From the NCBI RefSeq assembly GCF_024170005.1, contig NZ_JALJXJ010000010.1:308435-372434 (forward strand): DNA of 64,000 nucleotides, given 5' to 3'. The notes below the pieces were generated by a model, which saw nothing but the letters and a program-made list of their open reading frames with translations, was not told the origin of the DNA and did no database searches. Shown piece by piece: positions 50,541 through 62,407 of the stretch; position 1 is the stretch's first letter, and each line of letters begins with the position of its first letter. Source of the DNA: Azospirillum lipoferum (GTDB lineage: Bacteria > Pseudomonadota > Alphaproteobacteria > Azospirillales > Azospirillaceae). The position numbers and the translations under genes are program-made.

Positions 50541-51218
50541 ATGGAGGAATGGATCTTCCAGGTGACGGCCGTGGCCCTGCCGGCCATCCTCGCCATCACC
50601 CTGCACGAGGCGGCGCACGGCTTCGTCGCCTGGAGGCTGGGCGACGACACTGCCTATCGGCTTGGCCGCGTCACCTTCAACCCGATCCGCCACATCGATC
50701 CGTTCGGCACCGTCCTGCTGCCGGCGCTGATGTATTTCACCACCGGCTTCGTCTTCGGCTGGGCCAAGCCGGTTCCGGTCAATTTCGCCCGGCTGGACCA
50801 TCCGCGCCGCGACATGGTGTGGGTCGCGCTGGCCGGGCCGGGCACCAATTTCCTGCTGGCGGTGGCGTCGGCGGTGATCTGGCGGCTGGTCAATCCGGAA
50901 AACAGCATGGCCGAGCTGTGGATCCGCTCCGCCGCCGAGGTCTCGGTGCTGGTCAACGTCATCCTGATGGTGTTCAACCTGATCCCGCTGCCACCGCTGG
51001 ACGGCGGCCGGGTCGCGGTCGGCATCCTGCCGGATGCGCTGGCCGTGCCGCTGGCGAAGCTGGAGCGTTTCGGGCTGCCGATCCTGATGGCGGCCTTCTT
51101 CCTGCTGCCGATGCTGGGGCGCCAGATCGGCATGGACCTCAGCGTCATGCATTGGGTGCTGGGTCCGCCGGTGGACGCGGTGATCGATTTCATCCGGGTT
51201 CTGACCGGCAACGACTGA
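50541..51218 (+). CDS. Site-2 protease family protein (M50)
   Basis: A 225-residue membrane metalloprotease. The zinc motif HEAAH is at residues 22-26 in the first membrane segment, and the third ligand Asp lies in VFNLIPLPPLDGGRVA near residue 155. Four to five membrane segments are present. These short proteins lack PDZ domains, and their substrates are mostly unknown. It lies between nagZ and scpA with gaps of 16 and 10 bp, so it is probably co-transcribed. Confidence 0.92.
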   Translation: MEEWIFQVTAVALPAILAITLHEAAHGFVAWRLGDDTAYRLGRVTFNPIRHIDPFGTVLLPALMYFTTGFVFGWAKPVPVNFARLDHPRRDMVWVALAGPGTNFLLAVASAVIWRLVNPENSMAELWIRSAAEVSVLVNVILMVFNLIPLPPLDGGRVAVGILPDALAVPLAKLERFGLPILMAAFFLLPMLGRQIGMDLSVMHWVLGPPVDAVIDFIRVLTGND

Positions 51219-51228
51219 AGGTTTTCCG

Positions 51229-52080
51229 ATGGCCGATCTAGTGGCCGATCTGCCGGCCGGGTGTGAGGCCGACGCCGCGGCGGCGGCAGAGTCGTCGCCG
51301 TCTGAACAGCTGTTGCTGGTTCTGGACGGCTTTGAAGGGCCGCTCGACATGCTGCTGGCGCTGGGACGCGACCAGAAGGTCGACCTGACGCGCATCTCCA
51401 TCCTGGAACTGGCCGACCAGTATCTCACCTTCGTCGCGGAGGCGCGGAAGGTTCGGCTGGAACTGGCCGCCGACTATCTGGTGATGGCGGCGTGGCTGGC
51501 CTACCTGAAATCGCGCCTGCTGCTGCCCGAACCGCAGGGAGAAGAGCCGTCCGGCGAGGACATGGCCGCCGCACTCGCCTTCCAGCTCCAGCGGCTGGAA
51601 GCGATGAAGGGAGCTGCCGAGAAGCTGTTCGCCCGCCCGCGGCTGCGCATCGACGTCCACCCGCGCGGCGCGCCGGAGGATTTGGACCTGCGCCGCAAGT
51701 CGGTCTACGAGGTCACCCTGTTCGACCTGCTGCGCGCCTACGGCCGGCAGCGCGCCCGCAAGGAATCCGGTGTCCTGCACATCGCCCCGGTCCGCCTTTA
51801 TTCGATGGAGGAGGCGGTGCGGCGCCTGTCCTCCCTGCTGGGCCACATGCCGGACTGGGCGATGCTGGCGAGCTTCCTGCCAAGCGGAGAGAGCGGCGGG
51901 CTGCTGACCCGCTCGGCGCTCGCCGCTCATTTCGCGGCGACGCTGGAACTGGCCAAGGCCGGCCGGGTGGAACTGCGCCAGGAGGGCGCCTTCGCCCCGC
52001 TCTATGTCCGCGGCCGCCCGGGCAATTCCGCCGATTCCCAGGACGGCGACATTTCGGAAGAAGCGCAATCGCATGATTAA
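51229..52080 (+). CDS. scpA: Segregation and condensation protein A
   Basis: A 283-residue kleisin subunit of the Smc-ScpAB condensin complex. The N-terminal LLLVLDGFEGPLDMLLALGRDQKVDLTRISILELADQYLTFV and ADYLVMAAWLAYLKSRLLLPEP are hallmarks, binding the Smc neck; the C-terminal winged-helix part has LPSGESGGLLTRSALAAHFAATLELAKAGRVELRQEGAFAPLYV. A negatively charged tail follows. Its stop codon overlaps the scpB start by 8 bp. Confidence 0.95.
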   Translation: MADLVADLPAGCEADAAAAAESSPSEQLLLVLDGFEGPLDMLLALGRDQKVDLTRISILELADQYLTFVAEARKVRLELAADYLVMAAWLAYLKSRLLLPEPQGEEPSGEDMAAALAFQLQRLEAMKGAAEKLFARPRLRIDVHPRGAPEDLDLRRKSVYEVTLFDLLRAYGRQRARKESGVLHIAPVRLYSMEEAVRRLSSLLGHMPDWAMLASFLPSGESGGLLTRSALAAHFAATLELAKAGRVELRQEGAFAPLYVRGRPGNSADSQDGDISEEAQSHD

Positions 52081-52690
52081 GGAAGTCACCGACGCCCACG
52101 AGGCGGAGGCCCGCATCGGCAAGCTGCGCCTGCTGGAAGCGCTGCTGTTCGCGTCGGCCGAACCGCTGGACGAGGAGACGCTGGCCGGCCGTGTCGGGCC
52201 GGAGGTCGGCCTGCTGCTGGAGGAACTGCGCGCCCACTATGCGCCGCGCGGCGTCACTCTGGTGCGCACCGGCGGCGGCTGGGCCTTCCGCACCGCCGTC
52301 GATCTGGCGCCGGAGCTGCGGCGGGAGGAGGAGGTGTCGCGCAAGCTGTCCCGCGCGGCGATCGAGACGCTGGCGATCATCGCCTACCACCAGCCGGTGA
52401 CCCGGGGCGAGATTGAATCCATCCGCGGTGTCGCCACCAGCAAGGGCACGCTGGATCTGCTGATGGAACATGGCTGGATCCGGCCGGGCAAGCGGCGGGA
52501 GACACCGGGCCGGCCGCTGACCTGGATCACCACCGACCATTTCCTCGACCATTTCGGGCTGGAGACCCTGCGCGACCTGCCCAGCGTCGACGATCTGCGC
52601 GCCGCCGGCCTGCTGGACAGCCGTCCGGTGCTGCTGGGGCTGGGGGCGACGGCGGACGACAGCGCGCTGGGAAGCGACAACGAGGAGTAG
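52073..52690 (+). CDS. scpB: Segregation and condensation protein B
   Basis: A 205-residue winged-helix protein that dimerises and binds ScpA in the condensin complex. It has KLRLLEALLFASAEPLDEETLAGRVG, then GWAFRTAVDLAPELRR, and the typical LSRAAIETLAIIAYHQPVTRGEIESIRGV. The ATG at 52073 lies inside the scpA stop region, giving tight coupling. The longer frame upstream is not used. It is followed by tatA after 159 bp. Confidence 0.95.
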   Translation: MIKEVTDAHEAEARIGKLRLLEALLFASAEPLDEETLAGRVGPEVGLLLEELRAHYAPRGVTLVRTGGGWAFRTAVDLAPELRREEEVSRKLSRAAIETLAIIAYHQPVTRGEIESIRGVATSKGTLDLLMEHGWIRPGKRRETPGRPLTWITTDHFLDHFGLETLRDLPSVDDLRAAGLLDSRPVLLGLGATADDSALGSDNEE

Positions 52691-52849
52691 GGACCGGCCG
52701 GCCTCCTGGTTTTTCGCGGTCCCGCGCGAATTCCCGTGAAACCTCAATGACAACCGGTTAAGGATGGTGGGGCGAACGTTGCGGCACCCTGGCCTTTCTG
52801 CCATAGTGCCGGCCCGCCGCAAAGGCCGTTCAAACGTGATAGGCGCGCC

Positions 52850-53089
52850 ATGGGTTCTTTCAGCATCTGGCACTGGATCATCGTTCTTCTGATCGTTCTT
52901 CTGCTGTTCGGCGCCGGCAAGCTGCCGAAGGTGATGGGCGATCTCGCCAAGGGCGTGAAGTCCTTCAAGGCGGGCCTGCAGGACGACAGCGACGATGCCG
53001 CGCCCGGCAACAACGCCAAGACCATTCCGAACCAGCCTGCCAACACGGCCGAAACCGCGGCCAAGAAGGACGAGGCGGTCCGCAGCTGA
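52850..53089 (+). CDS. tatA: Twin-arginine translocase subunit TatA
   Basis: A 79-residue protein. An N-terminal membrane helix (SIWHWIIVLLIVLLLFGAGKLPKVMGDLAKGVKSFKAGL) with the FGxxKLP hinge is followed by an amphipathic helix and an acidic, disordered tail. TatA oligomers form the passage for folded proteins across the inner membrane. It is the first gene of tatABC, 72 bp before tatB. Confidence 0.95.
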   Translation: MGSFSIWHWIIVLLIVLLLFGAGKLPKVMGDLAKGVKSFKAGLQDDSDDAAPGNNAKTIPNQPANTAETAAKKDEAVRS

Positions 53090-53161
53090 CCGGCGGGCGC
53101 GCGGCCGATCCCCTTGGGCCGCACGCCACCCTGCCCACCGCATTCGTGAAGCCGGAAGAAC

Positions 53162-53686
53162 ATGTTCGACATCGCTTGGTCCGAACTGATGGTGATCGCC
53201 GTCATCGCCCTTGTGGTCATCGGCCCCAAGGATCTGCCCAAGGCGATCTTCACGCTCGGCAAATGGGTGCGTAAGGCGCGGGTCGTTGCGCGCGAATTCC
53301 AGACCCATATCGACGACATGATGCGGGAGACCGAGTTGGACGAGCTTCGCAAGGAAGCCCTGAAGACCCGCGACCTGAACATCAAGAAGATGATGGAGGA
53401 CACCATCGACCCGAAGGGGGAGGTGGGGAAGGCCTTCGATGTTGGCTTGAACGGCCATCCCGGCAGCACGCCGGAACCCGACCTGCCGCAGGCGCCGGAG
53501 CCGGTGATCAGCGCGCCGGCCACGCCGATGGTCACCGACAGCGTGGCGCCTTCCGCCGCGCCCTCACCGATCACCACGGCGCCGATCACCCCCGAACCCC
53601 CGCAGCCGGCCCCGGTGTCGCAGCCCGCACCGGTTCCGCGCCCGGACGCCGTGGCCGCCGCCCAGCCGACCGACAAGCAGACCTGA
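53162..53686 (+). CDS. tatB: Twin-arginine translocase subunit TatB
   Basis: A 174-residue protein. The N-terminus MFDIAWSELMVIAVIALVVIGPKDLPKAI has the TatB-specific Glu at position 8 and a hinge GPKDLP. A long amphipathic helix (RKARVVAREFQTHIDDMMRETELDELRKE) and a Pro/Ala-rich C-terminal tail follow. TatB and TatC form the signal-peptide receptor. The gene starts 72 bp after tatA and ends 16 bp before tatC. Confidence 0.95.
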   Translation: MFDIAWSELMVIAVIALVVIGPKDLPKAIFTLGKWVRKARVVAREFQTHIDDMMRETELDELRKEALKTRDLNIKKMMEDTIDPKGEVGKAFDVGLNGHPGSTPEPDLPQAPEPVISAPATPMVTDSVAPSAAPSPITTAPITPEPPQPAPVSQPAPVPRPDAVAAAQPTDKQT

Positions 53687-53702
53687 AGACAAAGACGGCC
53701 CA

Positions 53703-54494
53703 ATGACCGGCGATACGCAGCAGGACGAACTCGAAGACAGCAAGATGCCGCTGATCGATCACCTGATCGAACTGCGGAACCGGCTGATGTGGGCGATCGG
53801 CGCCATCCTGATCGCCTTCCTGCTGTGCTATGCGGTGTCGGACAGGATCTACAATTTCCTGGTCCAGCCGCTGGCCGACATCCTGGCGGGGCAGGGGCGC
53901 CGGATGATCTACACCGGCCTGACCGAAGCCTTCTTCACCTATGTGAAGGTCGCCTTCTGGGCCGGCTGCTTCATCTCCTTCCCGATCGTCGCCAGCCAGA
54001 TCTGGATGTTCGTGGCGCCCGGCCTGTACAAGCACGAGCGCAAGGCGTTCCTGCCCTTCCTGGTGGCGACGCCGGTGATGTTCCTGACCGGTGCCGGTAT
54101 CGTCTATTACTTCATCTTTCCGATGGCCTGGCGCTTCTTCCTGGGCTTCGAGTTCCACCCCGGCGGCGACGGCAACGCCCTGCCCATCGAGTTCGAGGCG
54201 CGCGTCGGTGAATATCTGCACCTGGTGATGTCGCTGATCTTCGCCTTCGGCATCGCCTTCCAGTTGCCGGTTCTGCTGACCCTGCTGATCCGCGTCGGCA
54301 TCATCAGCACCGACGCCCTGGCGTCCAAGCGCCGCTACGCCATCGTCGGCGCCTTCATCGCCGCCGCGGTGCTGACCCCGCCCGACGTCATCAGCCAGGT
54401 CAGTCTGGCGCTGCCGCTGATCGCACTCTACGAGATCGCGATCATCGTCGGCCGCCGGATCGAAAAGGCACGGGCCGCGTCGGAGGCCGAGTAA
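53703..54494 (+). CDS. tatC: Twin-arginine translocase subunit TatC
   Basis: A 263-residue protein with six membrane segments. Hallmarks are MPLIDHLIELRNRLMWAIGAIL (cytoplasmic N-terminus), LTEAFFTYVKVAFWAGCFISFPIVASQIWMFVAPGLYKHERKAFLPF and RYAIVGAFIAAAVLTPPDVISQVSLALPLIALYEIAI. It recognises twin-arginine signal peptides together with TatB. A tandem repeat starts 7 bp after the stop, then alaS. Confidence 0.96.
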   Translation: MTGDTQQDELEDSKMPLIDHLIELRNRLMWAIGAILIAFLLCYAVSDRIYNFLVQPLADILAGQGRRMIYTGLTEAFFTYVKVAFWAGCFISFPIVASQIWMFVAPGLYKHERKAFLPFLVATPVMFLTGAGIVYYFIFPMAWRFFLGFEFHPGGDGNALPIEFEARVGEYLHLVMSLIFAFGIAFQLPVLLTLLIRVGIISTDALASKRRYAIVGAFIAAAVLTPPDVISQVSLALPLIALYEIAIIVGRRIEKARAASEAE

Positions 54495-54500
54495 TCGGCA

Positions 54501-54556
54501 GCACTTTGCCCACAGCATTTTGCTGGCGGCATTTTGCCCATGGCATTTCGCCGGCC
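54501..54556. repeat. Four imperfect tandem copies of a 14-bp unit
   Basis: The units starting GCACTTTGCC, GCATTTTGCT, GCATTTTGCC and GCATTTCGCC follow each other without gaps at 14-bp spacing, from 54501 to 54556. They lie between tatC and alaS, 109 bp before the alaS start, and may affect alaS expression. Confidence 0.85.
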
Positions 54557-54664
54557 TTGACCTAGGGTAATAATCCGTCCGTCGTGGACATGCCGCCATT
54601 CTCGCGCTAAAAGCACGGTTCGGCCAATGGAAGGCCTTAGCCGCGCACCCGGAGCCTTGACCGT

Positions 54665-57334
<2,670 letters not shown>

Positions 57335-57348
57335 TCTTGGCTGAAACC

Positions 57349-57379
57349 CGGCCCCCGGTTCGCTCCGGGGGCCGTTTTT
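57349..57379 (+). terminator. Rho-independent terminator after alaS
   Basis: A 10-bp perfect GC stem (57349-57358 with 57365-57374) with a 6-base loop is followed by five T (57375-57379). It lies 14 bp after the alaS stop codon. Confidence 0.95.
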
Positions 57380-57410
57380 CTGTTCGTGCCCTTTCTCTGA
57401 AGGTCCGGCG

Positions 57411-57743
57411 ATGGAACTCCCGACTCTTCCCTTCACCGTGACCGACTGGTCCGCCGTTCCCGTCACCGAGCATCCAGGCGAGACCGGCCTCGCCCGCTGG
57501 CGCAGCTTCCACGCCGGAGAGCTGCGGGTGCGGCTGGTCGAATACACGCCCGGCTATCTGGCCGACCATTGGTGCGACCGTGGCCATGTGCTGTTCGTGG
57601 TCAGCGGCGAACTGGTCACCGAGCTGAAGGACGGACGCCGCTTCGTCCTGACCGCCGGCATGAGCTATCAGGTGTCCGATTTCGGCGACCATCCGCACCG
57701 ATCCTCGACCGAAATCGGCGCCACCCTGTTTATCGTGGACTGA
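57411..57743 (+). CDS. DHCW-motif cupin-fold protein
   Basis: A 110-residue small cupin. YTPGYLADHWCDRGHVLFVVSGELVTELKDGRRFVLTAGMSYQVSDFGDHPHRSST contains the HxxxxH-type metal region and the DHWC block that names this group. No signal peptide is present, so it is cytosolic. Function is unknown; related cupins bind a divalent metal and a small ligand. It lies just before the MoxR ATPase gene with a gap of 27 bp, so they may be co-transcribed. Confidence 0.88.
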   Translation: MELPTLPFTVTDWSAVPVTEHPGETGLARWRSFHAGELRVRLVEYTPGYLADHWCDRGHVLFVVSGELVTELKDGRRFVLTAGMSYQVSDFGDHPHRSSTEIGATLFIVD

Positions 57744-57770
57744 AACCTTCTCGCTTGAGGGAGCCCACCC

Positions 57771-58613
57771 ATGCGCTTCACCGGAACCGACCGCTATGTC
57801 GCCACCGACGACCTGATGGTGGCGGTCAACGCCGCCATCACGCTCGAGCGGCCGCTTCTGGTGAAGGGCGAACCCGGCACCGGCAAGACCGTTCTGGCGG
57901 TGGAGATCGCCCGCGCGCTGAACAAGCCGCTGCTGTCCTGGCACGTGAAGTCGACGACCAAGGCGCAGCAGGGCCTCTACGAATATGACGCGGTCAGCCG
58001 GCTGCGCGACAGCCAGTTGGGCGAGGCTAAGGTCCACGACATCGCCAACTACATCGTCCGCGGCAAGCTGTGGGAAGCCTTTGAGGCGCATGATGCTCCG
58101 GTCCTGCTGATCGACGAGATCGACAAGGCCGACATCGAGTTCCCCAACGACCTGCTGCTGGAACTCGACCGCATGGAGTTCCACGTCTATGAAACCCGCC
58201 AGACGATCAGGGCGGCCAAGCGCCCCATCGTCATCATCACCTCCAACAATGAGAAGGAGCTGCCGGACGCCTTTCTGCGCCGTTGCTTCTTCCATTACAT
58301 CCGCTTCCCCGAGCGCGAGACGATGGAACGCATCGTCGAGGTCCATTACCCCGGCCTGAAGTCCGCCCTGCTGCGCGAGGCGCTGAACCTGTTCTATGAC
58401 CTGCGCGAGGTTTCCGGCCTGAAGAAGAAGCCGTCCACGTCGGAACTGCTGGACTGGATCAAGCTGCTGATGGTCGAGGACGTCGATCCCGAGACCCTGC
58501 GCGCCAAGGACGCCCGCACCCTGATCCCACCTCTGTGTGGCGCGCTGCTGAAGAACGAGCAGGACGTCCACACGCTGGAACGGCTGGCCTTCCTGGCGAA
58601 GCGGGGGAGGTAA
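57771..58613 (+). CDS. MoxR-family AAA+ ATPase
   Basis: A 280-residue ATPase of the AAA_5 type. Walker A is GEPGTGKT (about residues 36-43), Walker B is VLLIDEIDKAD, and the sensor 1 region is IVIITSNNEKELPDAFLRRCFFHYIRFP. Such proteins (MoxR/CoxD-like) act as chaperones for metal enzymes or envelope complexes, usually with a VWA-domain partner encoded next to them. Here no VWA gene follows: sbcC converges from the other side only 30 bp away. Confidence 0.9.
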   Translation: MRFTGTDRYVATDDLMVAVNAAITLERPLLVKGEPGTGKTVLAVEIARALNKPLLSWHVKSTTKAQQGLYEYDAVSRLRDSQLGEAKVHDIANYIVRGKLWEAFEAHDAPVLLIDEIDKADIEFPNDLLLELDRMEFHVYETRQTIRAAKRPIVIITSNNEKELPDAFLRRCFFHYIRFPERETMERIVEVHYPGLKSALLREALNLFYDLREVSGLKKKPSTSELLDWIKLLMVEDVDPETLRAKDARTLIPPLCGALLKNEQDVHTLERLAFLAKRGR

Positions 58614-58642
58614 GGGCGGAGTTCACGGGGACCGTTCTCCCC

Positions 58643-61600
58643 TCAAACCCCCTCCACCTCCTCCATCGCCACGCCCAGCGCCGTCCCCGTCGCCGAGTGC
58701 ACCGTCACCCGGCTGCGCCCGCCGCCCAGCGGCATGACGCGGATCTGCGTGCCGATACGCTCGACCATCGCCGGAACATGGCTGATGACGCCGACCTGAC
58801 GGCCGCCAGCCTGCAACGCCTCCAGGCAGGACAGCGCGACGTCCAGGCTGTCGGGATCGAGCGAGCCGAACCCCTCGTCGATGAACAGTGTGCCGATCCC
58901 GCCGGAGGTCCCCGCCGCCATCGCCGACAGCCCGAGCGCCAGGGCCAGCGACACCAAGAACAGCTCGCCGCCCGACAGGCTGTGCACGCCGCGCCGCTCG
59001 TCACCCATCTCGCGGTCGACCACCTGGATCTCCAGATCGGCCCCCGCCACCCGTTCCAGCCGATAGCGTCGGGCGAGATCCTCCAGATGCCGGTTGGCGT
59101 GGGTCAGCAGCAGATCCAGGCTCAGGCTCTGGGCGAAATTGCGCATCTTCTGCCCGGTCTTCGAGCCGATCAGCTGCGCCATCTTATCCCACAGGGCAGT
59201 GCGCGCCTGCTGCGCCTCGATCTCCGCGGTCAACCCGGCCAGCCGTTGCCGGTTGGCGTCGTCCGCTTCAAGCCGCCCGCGTGCCGAGCCCAGCCGGTCG
59301 CGATCGCGCTCCAGCACCGTACGGATGGTCTCCGCCGCGGCTGTGGCGTCTTCGACGCTCTGCGCCGGGCGACCCGTGGCATGATGGTCGGCACGTTGCC
59401 GCCGCCGCTCCGCCACCACCAGCGCCGCGTCGCCGCGCGCCCGCTCCAGCACCGCCAGCGCCAGTTCTTCCGCCTCCAGCGCGCTTTCGGGTGCCGCCAG
59501 CAGCCGGCGGACCTCCTCCAGCCCGACCCCACGCTCGGCCACCGCAAGCTCCAGCCGTTTCCCGGCCGTCCTGGCCCTGTCGGCGCACCGCCTCAATGTC
59601 TCACCGCGGGTTTCCCTCTCCTGTTCCGCTGCCGACAGCCGGGCGATGGCGTCCTGCCGTGCGAATGTGGCCTTCTCCAGCAGAGCTTCGGCCTCATGCC
59701 GTTCTGCGGCCAGCGCTTTCCGCACCTCCGACACCGGCCTGCCGCCCAGCAGCGCCCCGCGCGCTGTCCGAGCGTCCGCGAGCCGTCCGGTGAGATCGGC
59801 CGCCCGGCTGCGCGCCTCCTCCTCCGCGCGCAGCGCCGCATCCAGTTCAGCAGCCTGCACCGCTCGCTCGCCGGTCGCCCGCTCCACCTCGCGGGCGGTT
59901 CGGGCCAGTGCCTCGCTCTTCTCCCGGTATTCGGCCACTCGCGCCGCCAAACCGGCCCGATACCCCTCCGGCTCCCGCTTCAGTTGCGCCTGCCAGCCGA
60001 CGTCACCCGCCAGCCCTTCACCCAGTTCCGCCAGAGCGAGTTCCCGGTCAGCCTCTGCCCGCTCCAGCGCCGCCACCGCCAGTGCCAGGGCTTGCCGCCC
60101 ATCGGCCAGCCGCTGCCGGGTCGCCTCGCATTCGCTCGCCAGTCCGGCCGCCGCGGTCTCCAGCCGCCGATGTTCCTGCTGCGCCGCATCCACCCGCCGC
60201 CGATGGTCGAGCGCCCGCTCCTCATCGGCCGCAATCGTCGCCAGCTGCCGCTCCACCGCATCGACCGCCTCGCGGATGCCGGCCGGAATCCCGCTTTCGG
60301 CCTGCCAGCCGACCGCCGCCGCGTGCGCGGTCCAGCGCGCCTCCAGCCCTTCGGACTCCTGCGCCATGGCCGCCACCCTTGCCGCCAGCCCTTCGGCCCC
60401 CTTGCGCGCCGCCTGCTCCGCCGCCTCCAAGGCCGCATGACGGGTAACCGTCCCAGCAAGAACCTCACGCAATCCGGCAAGGTGCTTTTCCTGGTCCTGG
60501 GTCACCCGGCTGAGCGGTGTCGCTCCGGCGCCCGCCCAGGGATGATCCGCCGATCCGCAGACCGGGCAGGGTTCGTTCTCGGTGAGCCTGCCGCGCAGGC
60601 TTTCCACATCCTCACGCTGAGCGAGCAGCAGCCGTTGCAGCGTCCGCTCCGCCTCCTCGACCGCGGCACGTTGTCCGGCCCGGCTTTCGGCAAGCTCCTG
60701 CGCCGCCGTCCCGTCACGCTCTGCTTCGCCCAGCAGCCGCAGCCGCTCGCCCTCGGCCGCCTTGCGCTCGGCCTCCAGGCGCTGCCGCGCCTCCCCGGTG
60801 GCGAGCAGAGCAAGCAGTCCGTCCCGCCGCCGCCCCGCATCCGTCCGCGCCTGCCGAGCCTCGTCCAGCGACGGCACCGCCGCGGCGCGCAAGCTTTCCA
60901 GAGCCTGTTCGGCCGAGCGACAGCGCTCCCGTGCCTCGGCCAGCCGGCTTTCCACGGCCTGCGCCGCGGCCTCCGTCGCGGCAAGCTCCCGCTCCAGCCG
61001 CGCACGCTCCTGTGCGGCGGCCTTCCAGGCCCCACCATCGGCGATGACGCGTGCCAGCAGCCGGTCCCAGCGCTCCCACTGCCCGGCGACCACAGCGAAG
61101 TCCGCCTGCTCCCGCAGCCAGACCTCCAGCCGCGCCGCATCGCTGCGAGCCGCCGACAGGGTGGTGTCGATCTCCTGGACTGCTTTCCGCAGCATGCCGC
61201 TGCGCCGGACCGCCGCCTTCGCCGCCGCTTCGGCAGTCTCCCTTTCGCCGGTCAGGGTCGTGATTCGCCCATCCAGGTCGGCCGCAAGCTCAAGATCGGG
61301 TTCGGTCTTGGCCTGTTCCGCGCAAGCCGTTTCGAACCGTCGACGGGCATCGCCATGGCGGCCGGCCGCCTCATTCACCGCCAGCCGTGCCGCGGCCAAG
61401 GCGATCTCCGCCCGTTCCACCGCCGCTGCGGCCTCTGCCGCCTCGCCGCTTGCCCGGTCGGCATCGGCCAGCACCGGCCGCAACGGCTGCAATCCGCGCA
61501 GCCGAACCGCCGCCTCGCGCCGTTCCTCGGCCTCGCCCCACGCGCGCTCCGCCGCTTCGGCAGTCTCGACCGCTTTGCTCTCCGCTGCGGCAAGCTGCCC

Positions 61601-62407
61601 GTCGCGCTCGTGCCAGGCCAGAGCTGCCTGGGCCAGCGCCAATGCCTGCTCGCCACCCCGCACCGCCTCCGCCGCCTCACCGGCTTCCATCTGCAAGGCC
61701 GCGCGGTCATCGTCGCTCAGCACCCCGATGCCGCCGCCCTGGGCCACCAGCGTGTCGAGCGCCTGCTTCTCCGTACGCGCCCGTTCATAGGCGGCGGACG
61801 ACAGACGGGAGTAAAGTTCGGTTCCCGTCAGAAGTTCCAGGATCTGGGAACGGTCCTGTGCCGGCGCTTTCAAAAAGGTGGCGAAGTCACCCTGGGCCAG
61901 CAGCACCGCCCGGCGGAACTGCTCGAACGTCAGCCCGAGACGCCGCTCGATCTCCACCAGCACGCCCTTCTTGCCGTCGCCGAAGCGCCGCCCGCCGTCC
62001 AGGCTGCTCAGCGACATGGTCTGCTGCTGCAAGGCGCCCTGCGCCTTCTGCCGTGCCCGCCGCAACTCCCAGCGTGCGCGATAGACCTCGCCGTCGATGC
62101 CTACGAAATCCACCTCGGCCCAGCCGGCTCCGGCGCCGCGCCGCAAGGCCGTGCGCACATCGGTGGTGCGGATGCTGTTGGGATCGCCTTCCGGTCCCAG
62201 CATCTCGCCACGCCCCTCCGGCAGCCGCGGCATGCTGTCGAACAGGGCAAGGCACAGGGCGTCGAGGATCGTGCTCTTCCCGGCACCGGTCGGCCCGGTG
62301 ATGGCGAACAGCCCGGCCCGCCGCAGCGGCTCCCGGTCGAAATCGATGGCGAAGGGACCGTCCAGGCTGGTCAGGTTGGCGCCGCGCACCGCGAGAATCC
62401 GCATCAC
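58643..62407 (-). CDS. sbcC: Exonuclease subunit SbcC (SMC-like ATPase)
   Basis: A 1254-residue SMC-type protein. The N-terminal ATPase half has the Walker A motif ITGPTGAGKSTILDALCLALFD, two long coiled-coil arms rich in Ala, Glu and Arg lie around a zinc hook CPVC (about residue 612), and the C-terminal half has the signature HSLSGGELFLVSLALALGLSA and Walker B LFIDEGFGSLD. With SbcD it opens DNA hairpins and processes breaks. It starts inside the sbcD stop region (4-bp overlap). Confidence 0.96.
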   Translation of the reverse strand: MMRILAVRGANLTSLDGPFAIDFDREPLRRAGLFAITGPTGAGKSTILDALCLALFDSMPRLPEGRGEMLGPEGDPNSIRTTDVRTALRRGAGAGWAEVDFVGIDGEVYRARWELRRARQKAQGALQQQTMSLSSLDGGRRFGDGKKGVLVEIERRLGLTFEQFRRAVLLAQGDFATFLKAPAQDRSQILELLTGTELYSRLSSAAYERARTEKQALDTLVAQGGGIGVLSDDDRAALQMEAGEAAEAVRGGEQALALAQAALAWHERDGQLAAAESKAVETAEAAERAWGEAEERREAAVRLRGLQPLRPVLADADRASGEAAEAAAAVERAEIALAAARLAVNEAAGRHGDARRRFETACAEQAKTEPDLELAADLDGRITTLTGERETAEAAAKAAVRRSGMLRKAVQEIDTTLSAARSDAARLEVWLREQADFAVVAGQWERWDRLLARVIADGGAWKAAAQERARLERELAATEAAAQAVESRLAEARERCRSAEQALESLRAAAVPSLDEARQARTDAGRRRDGLLALLATGEARQRLEAERKAAEGERLRLLGEAERDGTAAQELAESRAGQRAAVEEAERTLQRLLLAQREDVESLRGRLTENEPCPVCGSADHPWAGAGATPLSRVTQDQEKHLAGLREVLAGTVTRHAALEAAEQAARKGAEGLAARVAAMAQESEGLEARWTAHAAAVGWQAESGIPAGIREAVDAVERQLATIAADEERALDHRRRVDAAQQEHRRLETAAAGLASECEATRQRLADGRQALALAVAALERAEADRELALAELGEGLAGDVGWQAQLKREPEGYRAGLAARVAEYREKSEALARTAREVERATGERAVQAAELDAALRAEEEARSRAADLTGRLADARTARGALLGGRPVSEVRKALAAERHEAEALLEKATFARQDAIARLSAAEQERETRGETLRRCADRARTAGKRLELAVAERGVGLEEVRRLLAAPESALEAEELALAVLERARGDAALVVAERRRQRADHHATGRPAQSVEDATAAAETIRTVLERDRDRLGSARGRLEADDANRQRLAGLTAEIEAQQARTALWDKMAQLIGSKTGQKMRNFAQSLSLDLLLTHANRHLEDLARRYRLERVAGADLEIQVVDREMGDERRGVHSLSGGELFLVSLALALGLSAMAAGTSGGIGTLFIDEGFGSLDPDSLDVALSCLEALQAGGRQVGVISHVPAMVERIGTQIRVMPLGGGRSRVTVHSATGTALGVAMEEVEGV

